This document shows positions 15,394 through 23,096 of a stretch of 33,292 nucleotides of DNA, piece by piece. The position numbers and the translations under genes are program-made. Source of the DNA: Chloroflexota bacterium (GTDB lineage Bacteria; Chloroflexota; Anaerolineae; Anaerolineales; Anaerolineaceae); contig JAEYTI010000005.1 of the NCBI GenBank assembly GCA_023434145.1, forward strand, positions 1-33,292. Direction: 5' to 3'. The notes under the pieces are model-generated. The model saw nothing but the letters and a program-made list of their open reading frames with translations, did no database searches and was not told the origin of the DNA. Every line of letters starts with the position of its first letter. The first letter of the stretch is position 1.

Positions 15394-16082
15394 ACGATAA
15401 AGGTCTGCGCGTATTGGTCGTAGATGATGAGCGTGCCATCCGGCGGTTTTTGCGCACGTCGCTAAATGCATATAACTATATGGTGTATGAAGCATCCAGC
15501 GGGCAGGAGGCCCTTACGGCGGTGATCTCGCACCGTCCGGACCTGCTGATTCTGGATTTAGGGCTGCCCGATTTGGACGGTATCGAAGTGATACGCCAGC
15601 TCCGCGAGTGGACGCGGCTGCCGATTATTGTGCTGTCGGTGCGCGAGCGCGAGTCGGACAAGATCAGCGCGCTAGATGCGGGCGCGGATGACTATCTGAC
15701 CAAGCCGTTCGGCATTGGCGAGCTGATGGCGCGCTTGCGCGTGGCGGTGCGCCGCACGGCGCAGCTCGATCCAGAGCCGGTTTTTTCGCTCGATGGTCTG
15801 GTGGTGGATCTGGCCCACCGGCGGGTGACTTCGCAGGAGCGCGAGGTGCAGCTTACCCCCACGGAGTACGATCTGCTGCGCGTGTTGGTGTTAAATGCTG
15901 GCAAGGTGCTCACCCACCGGCAGCTTCTGCGTCAGGTATGGGGTCTCGGGTACGAGGAGGAAATGCACCTGCTGCGCGTTAACATCAGCAACTTACGCCG
16001 CAAGATTGAGCCTGAGCCGAGCCGCCCGCATTTTATTGTCACCGAGCCGGGCGTGGGTTATCGCCTGAAATCCAACCTGTAG
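15390..16082 (+). CDS. kdpE: KdpE-type response regulator (OmpR family)
   Basis: This 230-residue protein has a receiver domain with acidic pocket VVDDE (Asp12-Asp13), phospho-acceptor Asp56 in LLILDLGLPDLDG, and conserved Lys105 in LTKPF, followed by an OmpR winged helix (LTPTEYDLLRVLVLNAGKVL, then MHLLRVNISNLRRKIEPEP and GVGYRLK). KdpE is activated by KdpD and usually switches on kdpFABC. Its ATG overlaps the kdpD stop by 4 bp, so the two are translationally coupled. The regulated target here is unknown because no pump genes are nearby. Confidence 0.94.
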   Translation: MNDKGLRVLVVDDERAIRRFLRTSLNAYNYMVYEASSGQEALTAVISHRPDLLILDLGLPDLDGIEVIRQLREWTRLPIIVLSVRERESDKISALDAGADDYLTKPFGIGELMARLRVAVRRTAQLDPEPVFSLDGLVVDLAHRRVTSQEREVQLTPTEYDLLRVLVLNAGKVLTHRQLLRQVWGLGYEEEMHLLRVNISNLRRKIEPEPSRPHFIVTEPGVGYRLKSNL

Positions 16083-16261
16083 GCAGCATACATATCTTTC
16101 GGGTGGTCGCCCCCTTGATAGTTTATTGACCCTGGCGGGATTGATCTATTGGCTGGGTTGACAGCGCGGAAGTTATCATAAGCTTAGCCATACGGCAGGT
16201 GCCTTTTGCTATTGTTTTTATCTATCCATTCCACTGCCGATGCTGGGAAGGATTCGGACTC

Positions 16262-16603
16262 ATGGATATGAAACAAGCCTACCAGAACAAGGCCAACGCG
16301 CAGTTGTGCGAATGGCGCGCCTGGATTGAACGGTTCAAAAGCGGAAATGAGACTGGAAACCAAGAGGAGCGGAGCAGAAAGCTCGCCAGATTGGATGACT
16401 GCCTTCAAATTGCCTCCAACCGGTTGGAGGAATTGAGCAGAAGCCAGGAGGCCCGCTGGGAATTTGCCAAGCATGCGTTGGAACGGGCGATGATTGATTT
16501 GAAAATTGCGCTGGATGACAGCGGTGCAGTGCAGTCAGGCCGGTTCCTGCGGATCGAAGCCAGTCGCGCGCACGCCTATGAGCCATTTCAGCGGAGAGGA
16601 TAG
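16262..16603 (+). CDS. Small coiled-coil protein resembling the sll1863-type stress family
   Basis: This 113-residue, soluble, strongly helical protein starts with KQAYQNKANAQLCEWRAWIE and continues with LDDCLQIASNRLEELSRSQE and RAMIDLKIALDDSG. The pattern (charged helix, A-Q-L-x-E-W near the start, L-E-E-L mid-protein) resembles the short sll1863-like coiled-coil proteins, whose role is not established. GGAAGGA sits nine bases before the ATG at 16262. It precedes the lipid-kinase gene by only a few bases, and that gene's ribosome site lies in its last codons, so the two form an operon. Confidence 0.62.
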   Translation: MDMKQAYQNKANAQLCEWRAWIERFKSGNETGNQEERSRKLARLDDCLQIASNRLEELSRSQEARWEFAKHALERAMIDLKIALDDSGAVQSGRFLRIEASRAHAYEPFQRRG

Positions 16604-16608
16604 ATCGA

Positions 16609-17556
16609 TTGGATACAACTATGGAAGGGCAAACCGGGGAAAATACACCCGTTACCATTGAAAAGGTCTTTGTAGTATTGAATCCGGTGGCAGGGCTTAC
16701 CAAAGCCGATGAGGCTCGGCAAGCGATAGAGGCTTTTTGCCAGGAGAAAGGCTGGGACTGCAATATCCACGAGACGAAGCCCGACGAGAACCTGCGCGAG
16801 CTGGTGCGCCAGGAACTAAAAAACGGAGTCGATTTGGTCATTGCTGCCGGAGGTGATGGCACGGTTTCGGCGGTGGTTTCGGGCATGGTCAACAGTAAAA
16901 AACCGATGGGCATTCTTCCGGCGGGCACGGGCAATGCTCTGGCGCGTGATTTGGGGATTCCGCTAGATCTCAATCAGGCGCTCGATCTTTTAGGTGGCGA
17001 GCACATCATTCGCAGCCTCGACGCGATGGAGCTCAACGGCGATTACTGGGTGCTCAATGTTTCTATTGGGGTTAGCTCGCTGATCATGCGCAACACCTCA
17101 CGCGAGCAGAAACGCCGGTTTGGCATGCTGGCGTATGTCTGGCGGGCGGCAGGGCTCTTGCGCCGCTCAGACAGCCATCGCTTCGAGCTAAAGGTGGATG
17201 ATCATATGTACCGCTTCCATGCCTCTGAGGTGATGATCGCGAACAGCAAGCTGCTGGGTTTTCAGCCGCAAATTGAAGGCGTATCCGTAGACCCGAACGA
17301 CAGCCGGCTCGACCTGTTTGTAGTTCGGGCGCGCCGCCCGCTGGATTACCTGGGCGTATTTGCGGGTTTTCTGATGCGCAAAGATCGCAACAGCGATAAT
17401 AATTTGCGTTACCTGGAAATTACGAATATGATTGAGATCAATGCTGAATTTCCACTGCCCGTGCAGGCAGATGGAGAAGTGATTGGCAATACTCCTGTGC
17501 GTGTGAGGCTCGTTCCCAATGCACTAATGGTTGTTACCCCCACGCCCAAACCATAG
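16609..17556 (+). CDS. Diacylglycerol kinase-like lipid kinase (YegS/BmrU family)
   Basis: This 315-residue enzyme belongs to the diacylglycerol-kinase catalytic superfamily. VFVVLNPVAG (about 20-29), the nucleotide-binding AAGGDGTVSAVVSGM (about 82-96) and ILPAGTGNALARDLGIP (about 104-120) are all intact. It probably phosphorylates a lipid headgroup at the membrane; the substrate (diacylglycerol, phosphatidylglycerol or sphingosine-like base) cannot be read. The start is TTG at 16609 with GGAGAGGA eight bases upstream; an ATG at 16621 is an alternative. Operon partner of the small coiled-coil gene. Confidence 0.9.
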   Translation: MDTTMEGQTGENTPVTIEKVFVVLNPVAGLTKADEARQAIEAFCQEKGWDCNIHETKPDENLRELVRQELKNGVDLVIAAGGDGTVSAVVSGMVNSKKPMGILPAGTGNALARDLGIPLDLNQALDLLGGEHIIRSLDAMELNGDYWVLNVSIGVSSLIMRNTSREQKRRFGMLAYVWRAAGLLRRSDSHRFELKVDDHMYRFHASEVMIANSKLLGFQPQIEGVSVDPNDSRLDLFVVRARRPLDYLGVFAGFLMRKDRNSDNNLRYLEITNMIEINAEFPLPVQADGEVIGNTPVRVRLVPNALMVVTPTPKP

Positions 17557-17619
17557 CCACAATAACAAAGCGCAAAAGCCAAACCCTCGCGCTGCGCAAG
17601 GTGCGGTTTGGGGAAGTCC

Positions 17620-17666
17620 TGGGGTTGCAGCCTGGTGATGCCCAGCATCACCAGGCTGCAACCCCA
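17620..17666. repeat. Family-D hairpin repeat, copy 2
   Basis: Perfect 22-bp arms (17620-17641 and 17645-17666) with a three-base loop and the same CAGCCTGGTGATGC core as the copy at 12302. An outer pair GTCCTGGGG (17616-17624) and CCCCAGGAC (17679-17687) overlaps the stem, so alternative folds compete. It follows the lipid-kinase gene by about 60 bp and may end its transcript, ahead of the promoter at 17701. Confidence 0.75.
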
Positions 17667-17700
17667 AATTGAAATGCGCCCCAGGACAGTAGCCGCTGGC

Positions 17701-17729
17701 TTGACTCGCTTCTATGCGCAGGTTATAAT
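17701..17729 (+). promoter_or_regulatory. Near-consensus promoter for the FtsK-like gene
   Basis: TTGACT (17701-17706), 17 bases and TATAAT (17724-17729) make a strong sigma-70 site. Transcription would start near 17736, giving a leader of about 38 bases. There is no clear Shine-Dalgarno before the ATG at 17774. Confidence 0.8.
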
Positions 17730-17773
17730 GCTATTTAGAACAATTGTACTAACCACGTGTTCTGGTTGTTGAC

Positions 17774-19333
17774 ATGGCTACGTTTGGCAAACTTTCCAAT
17801 AAAACTCGGGAAATTTTGCGCCCGCCAAAGACAGTTCTGCTGCCGGCGGGCTCTGCCCTGTTCTACCAGATCCCCCGTGCCGTAAAAGCTCAGCAGCCAG
17901 CTTCGAAGAACGCCAGGAAGAAGAAATCAAACCAGCCGCCTGCGCGACCAGCACAGCAGCCAGCGCCTGCCAGGCAGCCGCCCGTCGCACGGCATCAGGT
18001 CGAAGAGAAAAAGAACGGCGTCGTTGGGCAGAATGGGCACAGCCTGCGGCCAAACACCACGCCGGGGCGCGAAAGCACGCCCTCATATGGTTCGCGCAGT
18101 TCGAACCTGTTCCCCGCTGCACCGCGCCATAATACCCCGCCACCGAAAGAAGAGAAACCCGTTCAGCGGTCCGCGCCACCTGTTCGCCCGGCACAGCCGC
18201 CTGCCACCCAGCAGGAGAGCAAACCACACCCGCCCGAGCGGCGGAACACCGCTGCCCCGCCGCCCCAGGAGAAGAACGGAAGAGTGACGCCACCGAATGA
18301 AGGCAGTACCCGAGGTGGTGCGTCATTTGATCGCCGCAGCGCATGGCTGCCGTCGAATCCGCCGAATCGCGCGGGCGTGCCGCCGGTGCGCCCGGTGCAG
18401 GCTCCGATGGGACCGGGCCGCAAAGACGAACAGCCGAAACCAACCACACCACCGGAAAATCGTCCCTACCGGAACGGCGAGCGCCCGGCGCAAAATGAGC
18501 CATTTGATAGGGCCTCTTCTCCGGTCCGGCCCGCCGCGGAAGCTCCGCGTCAAAATCGGTTCGCAGGAGAAGGCACTCCTTCCACTGGCACGCAGCAGCG
18601 TGCGCCGGCGCCATCCGAGTTAAGCGCCGCTGCTTTGAATCGCATTCTGTCGCGCTATTCAGACCTGCCCGCGCAGTCTTCGTTGCTAGGGCTATGTGAT
18701 GATGGGCTGCCGGTCATGCTCGATTTGTTCGACCCATCCCCTGGCGCGATGGCAATCATCGGTGATGAGCGCGAGTCGCAGCTCGAGATGCTGCGTAACG
18801 TGGTGGCCTCCGCCGCAATGCGCAACAGCCCGCGCGCCCTTCAATTTGTAGTGCTAACTATGCAGCCTGAATCGTGGCAGCAGTGGATCGATGAGCGCGG
18901 TTTTACCCGGCACAGCCCGGGAGTGGCACCGGCGAACGAGGGAACCGCGCGTGAGTGGATCCTGCGGCTGGCAGATTGGACAGAAGAGCGCCGTACTGGC
19001 CAGCGCAGCGGCCCGCCGGTGCTGTTCGTTATGGATACGCTCAGCTTCCTGCCCCGCCTGGAACTGGACGCCCGCCTGAACTTTGACTGGCTGGCAAAAG
19101 AAGGTCCAATCGCCGCCATCTGGCCAATTGCCACGATTTCGACTGACCTGGCATCATCGCTTGGCAGCCGGCTGGCCGCTTTTGGCAGCAAAGTGCTGGG
19201 CTACACAGATGATCCAAGTTTGTACGTCCGTGTGGCCAACGTGGACCCCTCGGAAACAGCCGGGTTCCGCAAGCGCGGCGAGTTTGCGGTGCGGGTGAGT
19301 GGGAACTGGCTGCGCTTCCGCCTTCCAAAATAA
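17774..19333 (+). CDS. Proline-rich protein with a degenerate FtsK-like ATPase domain
   Basis: This 519-residue protein has three parts: a short basic N-terminus (1-55), a long disordered linker rich in Pro, Arg, Gln, Asn and Glu (about 55-280), and a folded C-terminus (about 281-519). The last part reads GLCDDGLPVMLDLFDPSPGAM, then AIIGDERESQLEMLRNVV, and has a Walker-B-like VLFVMDTLSFL. This resembles FtsK/SpoIIIE-type ATPase cores, but where GxxGxGKS/T is expected there is GDERESQ (from Gly330), so the catalytic lysine is missing. It is probably a non-catalytic, structural or regulatory protein. A strong promoter precedes it and it is transcribed alone. The fold assignment is by eye and tentative. 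Confidence 0.6.
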   Translation: MATFGKLSNKTREILRPPKTVLLPAGSALFYQIPRAVKAQQPASKNARKKKSNQPPARPAQQPAPARQPPVARHQVEEKKNGVVGQNGHSLRPNTTPGRESTPSYGSRSSNLFPAAPRHNTPPPKEEKPVQRSAPPVRPAQPPATQQESKPHPPERRNTAAPPPQEKNGRVTPPNEGSTRGGASFDRRSAWLPSNPPNRAGVPPVRPVQAPMGPGRKDEQPKPTTPPENRPYRNGERPAQNEPFDRASSPVRPAAEAPRQNRFAGEGTPSTGTQQRAPAPSELSAAALNRILSRYSDLPAQSSLLGLCDDGLPVMLDLFDPSPGAMAIIGDERESQLEMLRNVVASAAMRNSPRALQFVVLTMQPESWQQWIDERGFTRHSPGVAPANEGTAREWILRLADWTEERRTGQRSGPPVLFVMDTLSFLPRLELDARLNFDWLAKEGPIAAIWPIATISTDLASSLGSRLAAFGSKVLGYTDDPSLYVRVANVDPSETAGFRKRGEFAVRVSGNWLRFRLPK

Positions 19334-19357
19334 CAGACTGAAATTTATAGAGATTGT

Positions 19358-19388
19358 TTTGCCTGGAAAACGACGTTTTCCAGGCAAA
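19358..19388. terminator. Hairpin between convergent genes
   Basis: Arms 19358-19372 and 19374-19388 (TTTGCCTGGAAAACG) are perfect over 15 bp with a single-base spacer. They sit between the FtsK-like stop and the stop of the convergent metallophosphoesterase gene, and short T-runs flank both sides, so a two-way terminator is likely. Confidence 0.7.
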
Positions 19389-19397
19389 GTAGGTTAA

Positions 19398-20069
19398 TCA
19401 CTCCACCGCTGGGCGGACTACTCTCCCCCGTTCATCCTGCTCGCACAATACTTGCTTATACCCATATACGTTCATTACCCGGGTGGGGCCGTGCTGGGTT
19501 TCCGTCTGGTCGTACTGTGCATAGATGTGGATATGTCCGTGTAGATGGTAGGCGGGCTTGAACGTTTCAATCAGCCAGCGGAAGGCTTTTACCCCCTGAT
19601 GCGGGAGGTCTTCTTTGTCGTGAATCTGCCAGGGAGGGGCATGGGTTACCAGCACGTCGAGATAGCGCCCATATGCCAACCGGTTGTACAGCAGCCGCGG
19701 CACCATCGCAATCACCATTCCCCACATTTCACGTTGGGAGTACTGGTACGGCCCATTGTTGTACTGGATACTGCCCTCGATCCCCGCCATGATGAGCCCG
19801 GTGTTCGGTTCACGAACGACCTTACGGTGCAGGTCAACCCCGCCCCAGGGGAACGTTCGCTGCCCGCCAACGCCCTCTTCCACTTTTCGTGGGGCATGGT
19901 TGCCCTTTACGTAGTACAAAGGGCGGTTGAGCATGCTGATCATATATTCGAGATAGTAGTACGGCAAGTCGCCACAGCCGATGACCAGGTCAACGTCTTG
20001 AAAACGCTGCGTGATCATGGGGCTGTAGATGATGTCTAGCTCAACATCACTGACGGCCAGGATCTTCAT
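19398..20069 (-). CDS. Metallophosphoesterase family protein with an altered first motif
   Basis: This 223-residue protein follows the calcineurin-like phosphoesterase plan: GCGDLPYYYLEY (GD block, near 32), YVKGNHAPR (GNH block), VLVTHAPPW and LHGHIHIY. The first metal-binding block, normally DxH, reads SDVELDIIY, so the histidine is absent, and the residue after GNH is Ala rather than Asp/Glu. Activity on a mononucleotide, diester or phosphoprotein is therefore uncertain. The ATG at 20069 overlaps the 3' end of acpS by 23 bp, and it is last in the M16-M16-acpS operon. Confidence 0.82.
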   Translation of the reverse strand: MKILAVSDVELDIIYSPMITQRFQDVDLVIGCGDLPYYYLEYMISMLNRPLYYVKGNHAPRKVEEGVGGQRTFPWGGVDLHRKVVREPNTGLIMAGIEGSIQYNNGPYQYSQREMWGMVIAMVPRLLYNRLAYGRYLDVLVTHAPPWQIHDKEDLPHQGVKAFRWLIETFKPAYHLHGHIHIYAQYDQTETQHGPTRVMNVYGYKQVLCEQDERGRVVRPAVE

Positions 20070-20472
20070 GAGGATGGCTGCTTCCCGAAGGGATTGCTCC
20101 TACTGCTACCGCGAGTGCCAGCGCCTGCGTGCGGGTATGGCTAATGCTGACTGACCAGGTTTCAATTCCCTGCGACTGCGATACCCGAGCGGCCTCTCCA
20201 TGCAATTTTAGCAGAGGTTCCCCCTGCTCACCGCGCAAAATTTCGATTTCTTGCCAGGCAACCGGCCCAATACCGCAGCCCAACGCCTTGGCGACGGCCT
20301 CTTTTGCCGCGAAGCGCCCGGTGAGCGTGGCCCATTGATTCTCACCTCGCCCGGCGGCTTCTTCTAGCTCGCGCTCGGTATACACGCGCTCTAAAAACCG
20401 CTGCCGGATTGCCGGATTCAAGTCTTCTAGTCTGGCAATATCCACCAGGTCGACGCCGGTTCGCAGCATCAT
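20047..20472 (-). CDS. acpS: Holo-[acyl-carrier-protein] synthase
   Basis: This 141-residue enzyme transfers 4'-phosphopantetheine from CoA to acyl carrier protein. It has the AcpS signatures GVDLVDIARLE at the N-terminus, FLERVYTERELEEA, GRFAAKEAVAKALG in the middle and WSVSISHTRTQALALAVAV at the end. The C-terminal 20 residues beyond the usual end are proline- and histidine-containing and extend into the phosphoesterase gene. It starts 14 bp downstream of the second M16 gene. Confidence 0.93.
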   Translation of the reverse strand: MMLRTGVDLVDIARLEDLNPAIRQRFLERVYTERELEEAAGRGENQWATLTGRFAAKEAVAKALGCGIGPVAWQEIEILRGEQGEPLLKLHGEAARVSQSQGIETWSVSISHTRTQALALAVAVGAIPSGSSHPHEDPGRQ

Positions 20473-20486
20473 GGCGCGCTCGGCCG

Positions 20487-21773
20487 CTACGCTTCGGGCT
20501 CTGGTCCCGCGCTAACAATCGCGAGGGCGTCCGGGTTCCAGTAGCTGCGGGCGGCCTCCAGCACAGACTCGGGGGTCACTTCCAGCACCAAATCGGGGTA
20601 GCGCTGGTAGTAATCCAGCCCCAACTGGAAGCGCTCAATGTTGAGCAGCGCATTCGCGATCCCCGCATTGGATTCAAGCGAGAGCGGCAGCCGCCCGATG
20701 TAATTGGCCTGACTGTCTTGCAGCTCATCGTCCGTAACCGGTTCCGCGGTGAAGCGCCCTAGCTCGCTAAGGATCAAATCGATAGCGCGCTGGACGTTGG
20801 CGGGATTGACCCCCGCCGAAACTTCCCAAGAACCGCCCTCAATGGTGGCGCTCAGGCTGGTGCTGGCATGGTAAGCCAGGCCTGCTTTCTCACGCACTAC
20901 GTCGCCGATGCGGCCCATCATGCCAAACTGCCCCAGAATGTTATTGCCAAGCGAGGAGGCCATAAAATCGGGCGCAGTGCGCTTTGGCCCGGTGGTGCCA
21001 ATGACCAGATCCGATTGGTATTTACCCGGCACGGTGATGTGACGGCGTGTTTTCTCTGCCAGTGGGTTGATTGGGGGCAGTTCTGACTGCGCAGCCAGGC
21101 GCGGGTTCTGCCAGCCACCGAGCGCTTGTGTCACCTGTTCGATGGCCTGGCCTGCCTCTACCGCCCCCACAACGACCATCACCATCGTCTCTGGGCTGTA
21201 GTGCTCCCTGTGGAAGGCGATCAGGTCGTCGCGTGTGATGCGTTGAATGGTCTCCGGGTGGCCGTCTTCCGGTCGCCCGTAGGGATGGTTGGGGAAAAGG
21301 ATTTCGTCAAAGGCCATGTCGACCAGATCGCCAGTATCCTGGTTACGGATGGCAAGTGAGGTGAGCATCTGCGAGCGCAGCCGTTCCACCTGTTCTTCGG
21401 GGAACAGCGGCTGCTGGAGCGCCTCTGTCAGCAGTGTCAGCATCAGCGGCAGATCTTCGGCAAGGGCGCGCCCGCCAAAGTTCACATTGTGCACGCTGGC
21501 GCCAAATCCCAAACTGGCCCCCGCCGATTCTAGCGCCTCGTAGATCTCCTGAAAGCTGCGCTGCTGCGTGCCGCGCATCAGGCTGGTGGCGGTGAACCCG
21601 GCCAGGCCCAGCTTGTCGATCGGATCGTACATGCTGCCGCAGGCCATGTAGCCGCCAATGAACACTGAAGGACTGTTGAAGTTGCTGCGTGTGAGTAGGG
21701 TGATCCCGCCGGGCAGGGTTACCCTCGTGATGTCCTGCGGCCCTGGCAGGGTCTTATAGTTCGCCGGTTTCAT
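20487..21773 (-). CDS. M16 peptidase-like subunit lacking the zinc motif
   Basis: This protein of about 428 residues has the M16 fold (TLPGGITLLTRSNFNSPSV, FHREHYSPETMVMVVVGAVE, LLTEALQQPLFPEEQVERLR). The HxxEH zinc site is absent: where it is expected the sequence reads GLAGFTATSLMRGT. It is the likely non-catalytic partner of the upstream M16 peptidase, as in mitochondrial processing peptidase-like heterodimers. I place the start at ATG 21773 (MKPANYK); ATG 21785 is also possible. Either overlaps the end of the upstream gene, so translation is coupled. Confidence 0.88.
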   Translation of the reverse strand: MKPANYKTLPGPQDITRVTLPGGITLLTRSNFNSPSVFIGGYMACGSMYDPIDKLGLAGFTATSLMRGTQQRSFQEIYEALESAGASLGFGASVHNVNFGGRALAEDLPLMLTLLTEALQQPLFPEEQVERLRSQMLTSLAIRNQDTGDLVDMAFDEILFPNHPYGRPEDGHPETIQRITRDDLIAFHREHYSPETMVMVVVGAVEAGQAIEQVTQALGGWQNPRLAAQSELPPINPLAEKTRRHITVPGKYQSDLVIGTTGPKRTAPDFMASSLGNNILGQFGMMGRIGDVVREKAGLAYHASTSLSATIEGGSWEVSAGVNPANVQRAIDLILSELGRFTAEPVTDDELQDSQANYIGRLPLSLESNAGIANALLNIERFQLGLDYYQRYPDLVLEVTPESVLEAARSYWNPDALAIVSAGPEPEA

Positions 21774-23070
21774 CGAGCTCTTCATCTTCAACGTCGCCTC
21801 CGGTGGGGATGTAGGTGCCAACGATGCGGTTATCGGGCCGCAGATATTGCTGGGCGATGCGCTGCACATCCTCGGGGGTGATTTTCTCGAGGTGCTGTAC
21901 GTAGCCGGTGAACCAGTCATAGGCGGCGAACATCTCTGCATAGCCCAGCCAGAAGGCCTGGTTGGTGATGTTTTCGGACCCATATGCAAACAGCGCCCGC
22001 GCCTGTTTGATGGCGCGCGCGATCTCGGCGGGCGTAACGGGCTCGTCTTGTAGGCGTTTCACCTGGTCATCGAATGCAGCCAGAACTTCGAGCGGCGTGC
22101 GCTGCGGGTGCACCGTCATGTGAATGTCGTAGAGGAAGGGATCAATAGTCGCCTGCATGCCGCCATGCGCGCTGATTGCCAGTTCGCGTTCCACCAGTGC
22201 CCGGTAAAGCCTGGAAGTTTTATTGGAGATGCCCCCTCCGCCGAACATGTTCAGGCTGGTGGGCCCGGAGAGCAGGCTGTCGAGCACCGTGAAGGCAAAG
22301 AAGTCGGCAGTGTTGGCTGCCGGCGCGTGATGGGAGATTTGCAGGTAGGTGGTCTCACCCGGTCCGGTCACCTCCAGCCGTAGTTCTTCCCTGTGGTTGG
22401 GTTCTCCAGGGATGGCACGCACGGGGGCTTCACCCGCGGGCAGCCCGCCATAAAGCGCTTCCAGCCGCGCGATCATCTCATCGGTGTCGAAATCGCCAGC
22501 CATGGCAATTAGCGCGTTGGCGGGGTTGTAGTATTTACGGTAGTGCCCGTACAGATCTTCGCGGCCAATGCGCAGCAGATCATCCCGGTAACCGATCACC
22601 TCGTGACCGTAGGGATGGACGCGAAAAGCCGCAGTCTGCACGGCTTCGCCCAGCCGGAACAGCGGCTCGTTCTCGCTGCCCTCGCGCTCTGAGAGGATCA
22701 CCGTGCGCTCGGAGTCAACATCTTCCGCATTGAAGATACTGTTGTACATGCGGTCTGCTTCCAACTGCAGGCCCAGGTCAACCTTATCCGCCGGAAGGGT
22801 TTCGTAGTAGGTTGTCCAATCCAGGTGGGTGAAGGCATTCCACACCCCGCCCTCGCGCGAAATGGCTTTATCCAGCACAGAAGGGGGAAAGGTGGGCGTG
22901 CCTTTAAACTGCATGTGCTCGACCCAATGCGACATGCCGGTGCTGCCCGACTGCTCGTCGCGTGACCCGACCCTATACCAGACCCAGTGGCTGATAATCG
23001 GAGCGGTATGAATTTCTTTCAGATGGATGGTTAATCCGTTGGGTAACTGGGTACGGGTCACATCGTTCAA
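21754..23070 (-). CDS. M16 family zinc metallopeptidase, catalytic subunit
   Basis: This 438-residue peptidase has the inverted zinc motif HWVEH (HxxEH) in GSTGMSHWVEHMQFKGT near residues 42-58, with the downstream glutamate expected in LSEREGSENEP. It likely digests peptides or processes exported proteins. There is no signal peptide, so it is probably cytosolic. The start is TTG at 23070, with GAGGTGA four bases upstream. It leads an operon with the zinc-less M16 subunit, acpS and the phosphoesterase. Confidence 0.92.
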   Translation of the reverse strand: MNDVTRTQLPNGLTIHLKEIHTAPIISHWVWYRVGSRDEQSGSTGMSHWVEHMQFKGTPTFPPSVLDKAISREGGVWNAFTHLDWTTYYETLPADKVDLGLQLEADRMYNSIFNAEDVDSERTVILSEREGSENEPLFRLGEAVQTAAFRVHPYGHEVIGYRDDLLRIGREDLYGHYRKYYNPANALIAMAGDFDTDEMIARLEALYGGLPAGEAPVRAIPGEPNHREELRLEVTGPGETTYLQISHHAPAANTADFFAFTVLDSLLSGPTSLNMFGGGGISNKTSRLYRALVERELAISAHGGMQATIDPFLYDIHMTVHPQRTPLEVLAAFDDQVKRLQDEPVTPAEIARAIKQARALFAYGSENITNQAFWLGYAEMFAAYDWFTGYVQHLEKITPEDVQRIAQQYLRPDNRIVGTYIPTGGDVEDEELDETGEL

Positions 23071-23096
23071 GCACTCACCTCAAGTGTGGATTTGCC

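Noticed and set aside
16158..16184. TTGACA as a promoter for the small coiled-coil gene
   Set aside because: The -35 is perfect but no good -10 is present at a 16-18 base spacing.
17778..18614. Long minus-strand open frame opposite the proline-rich region
   Set aside because: It results from the GC-rich, stop-poor Pro/Arg codons of the FtsK-like gene; it has no family motifs or ribosome site.
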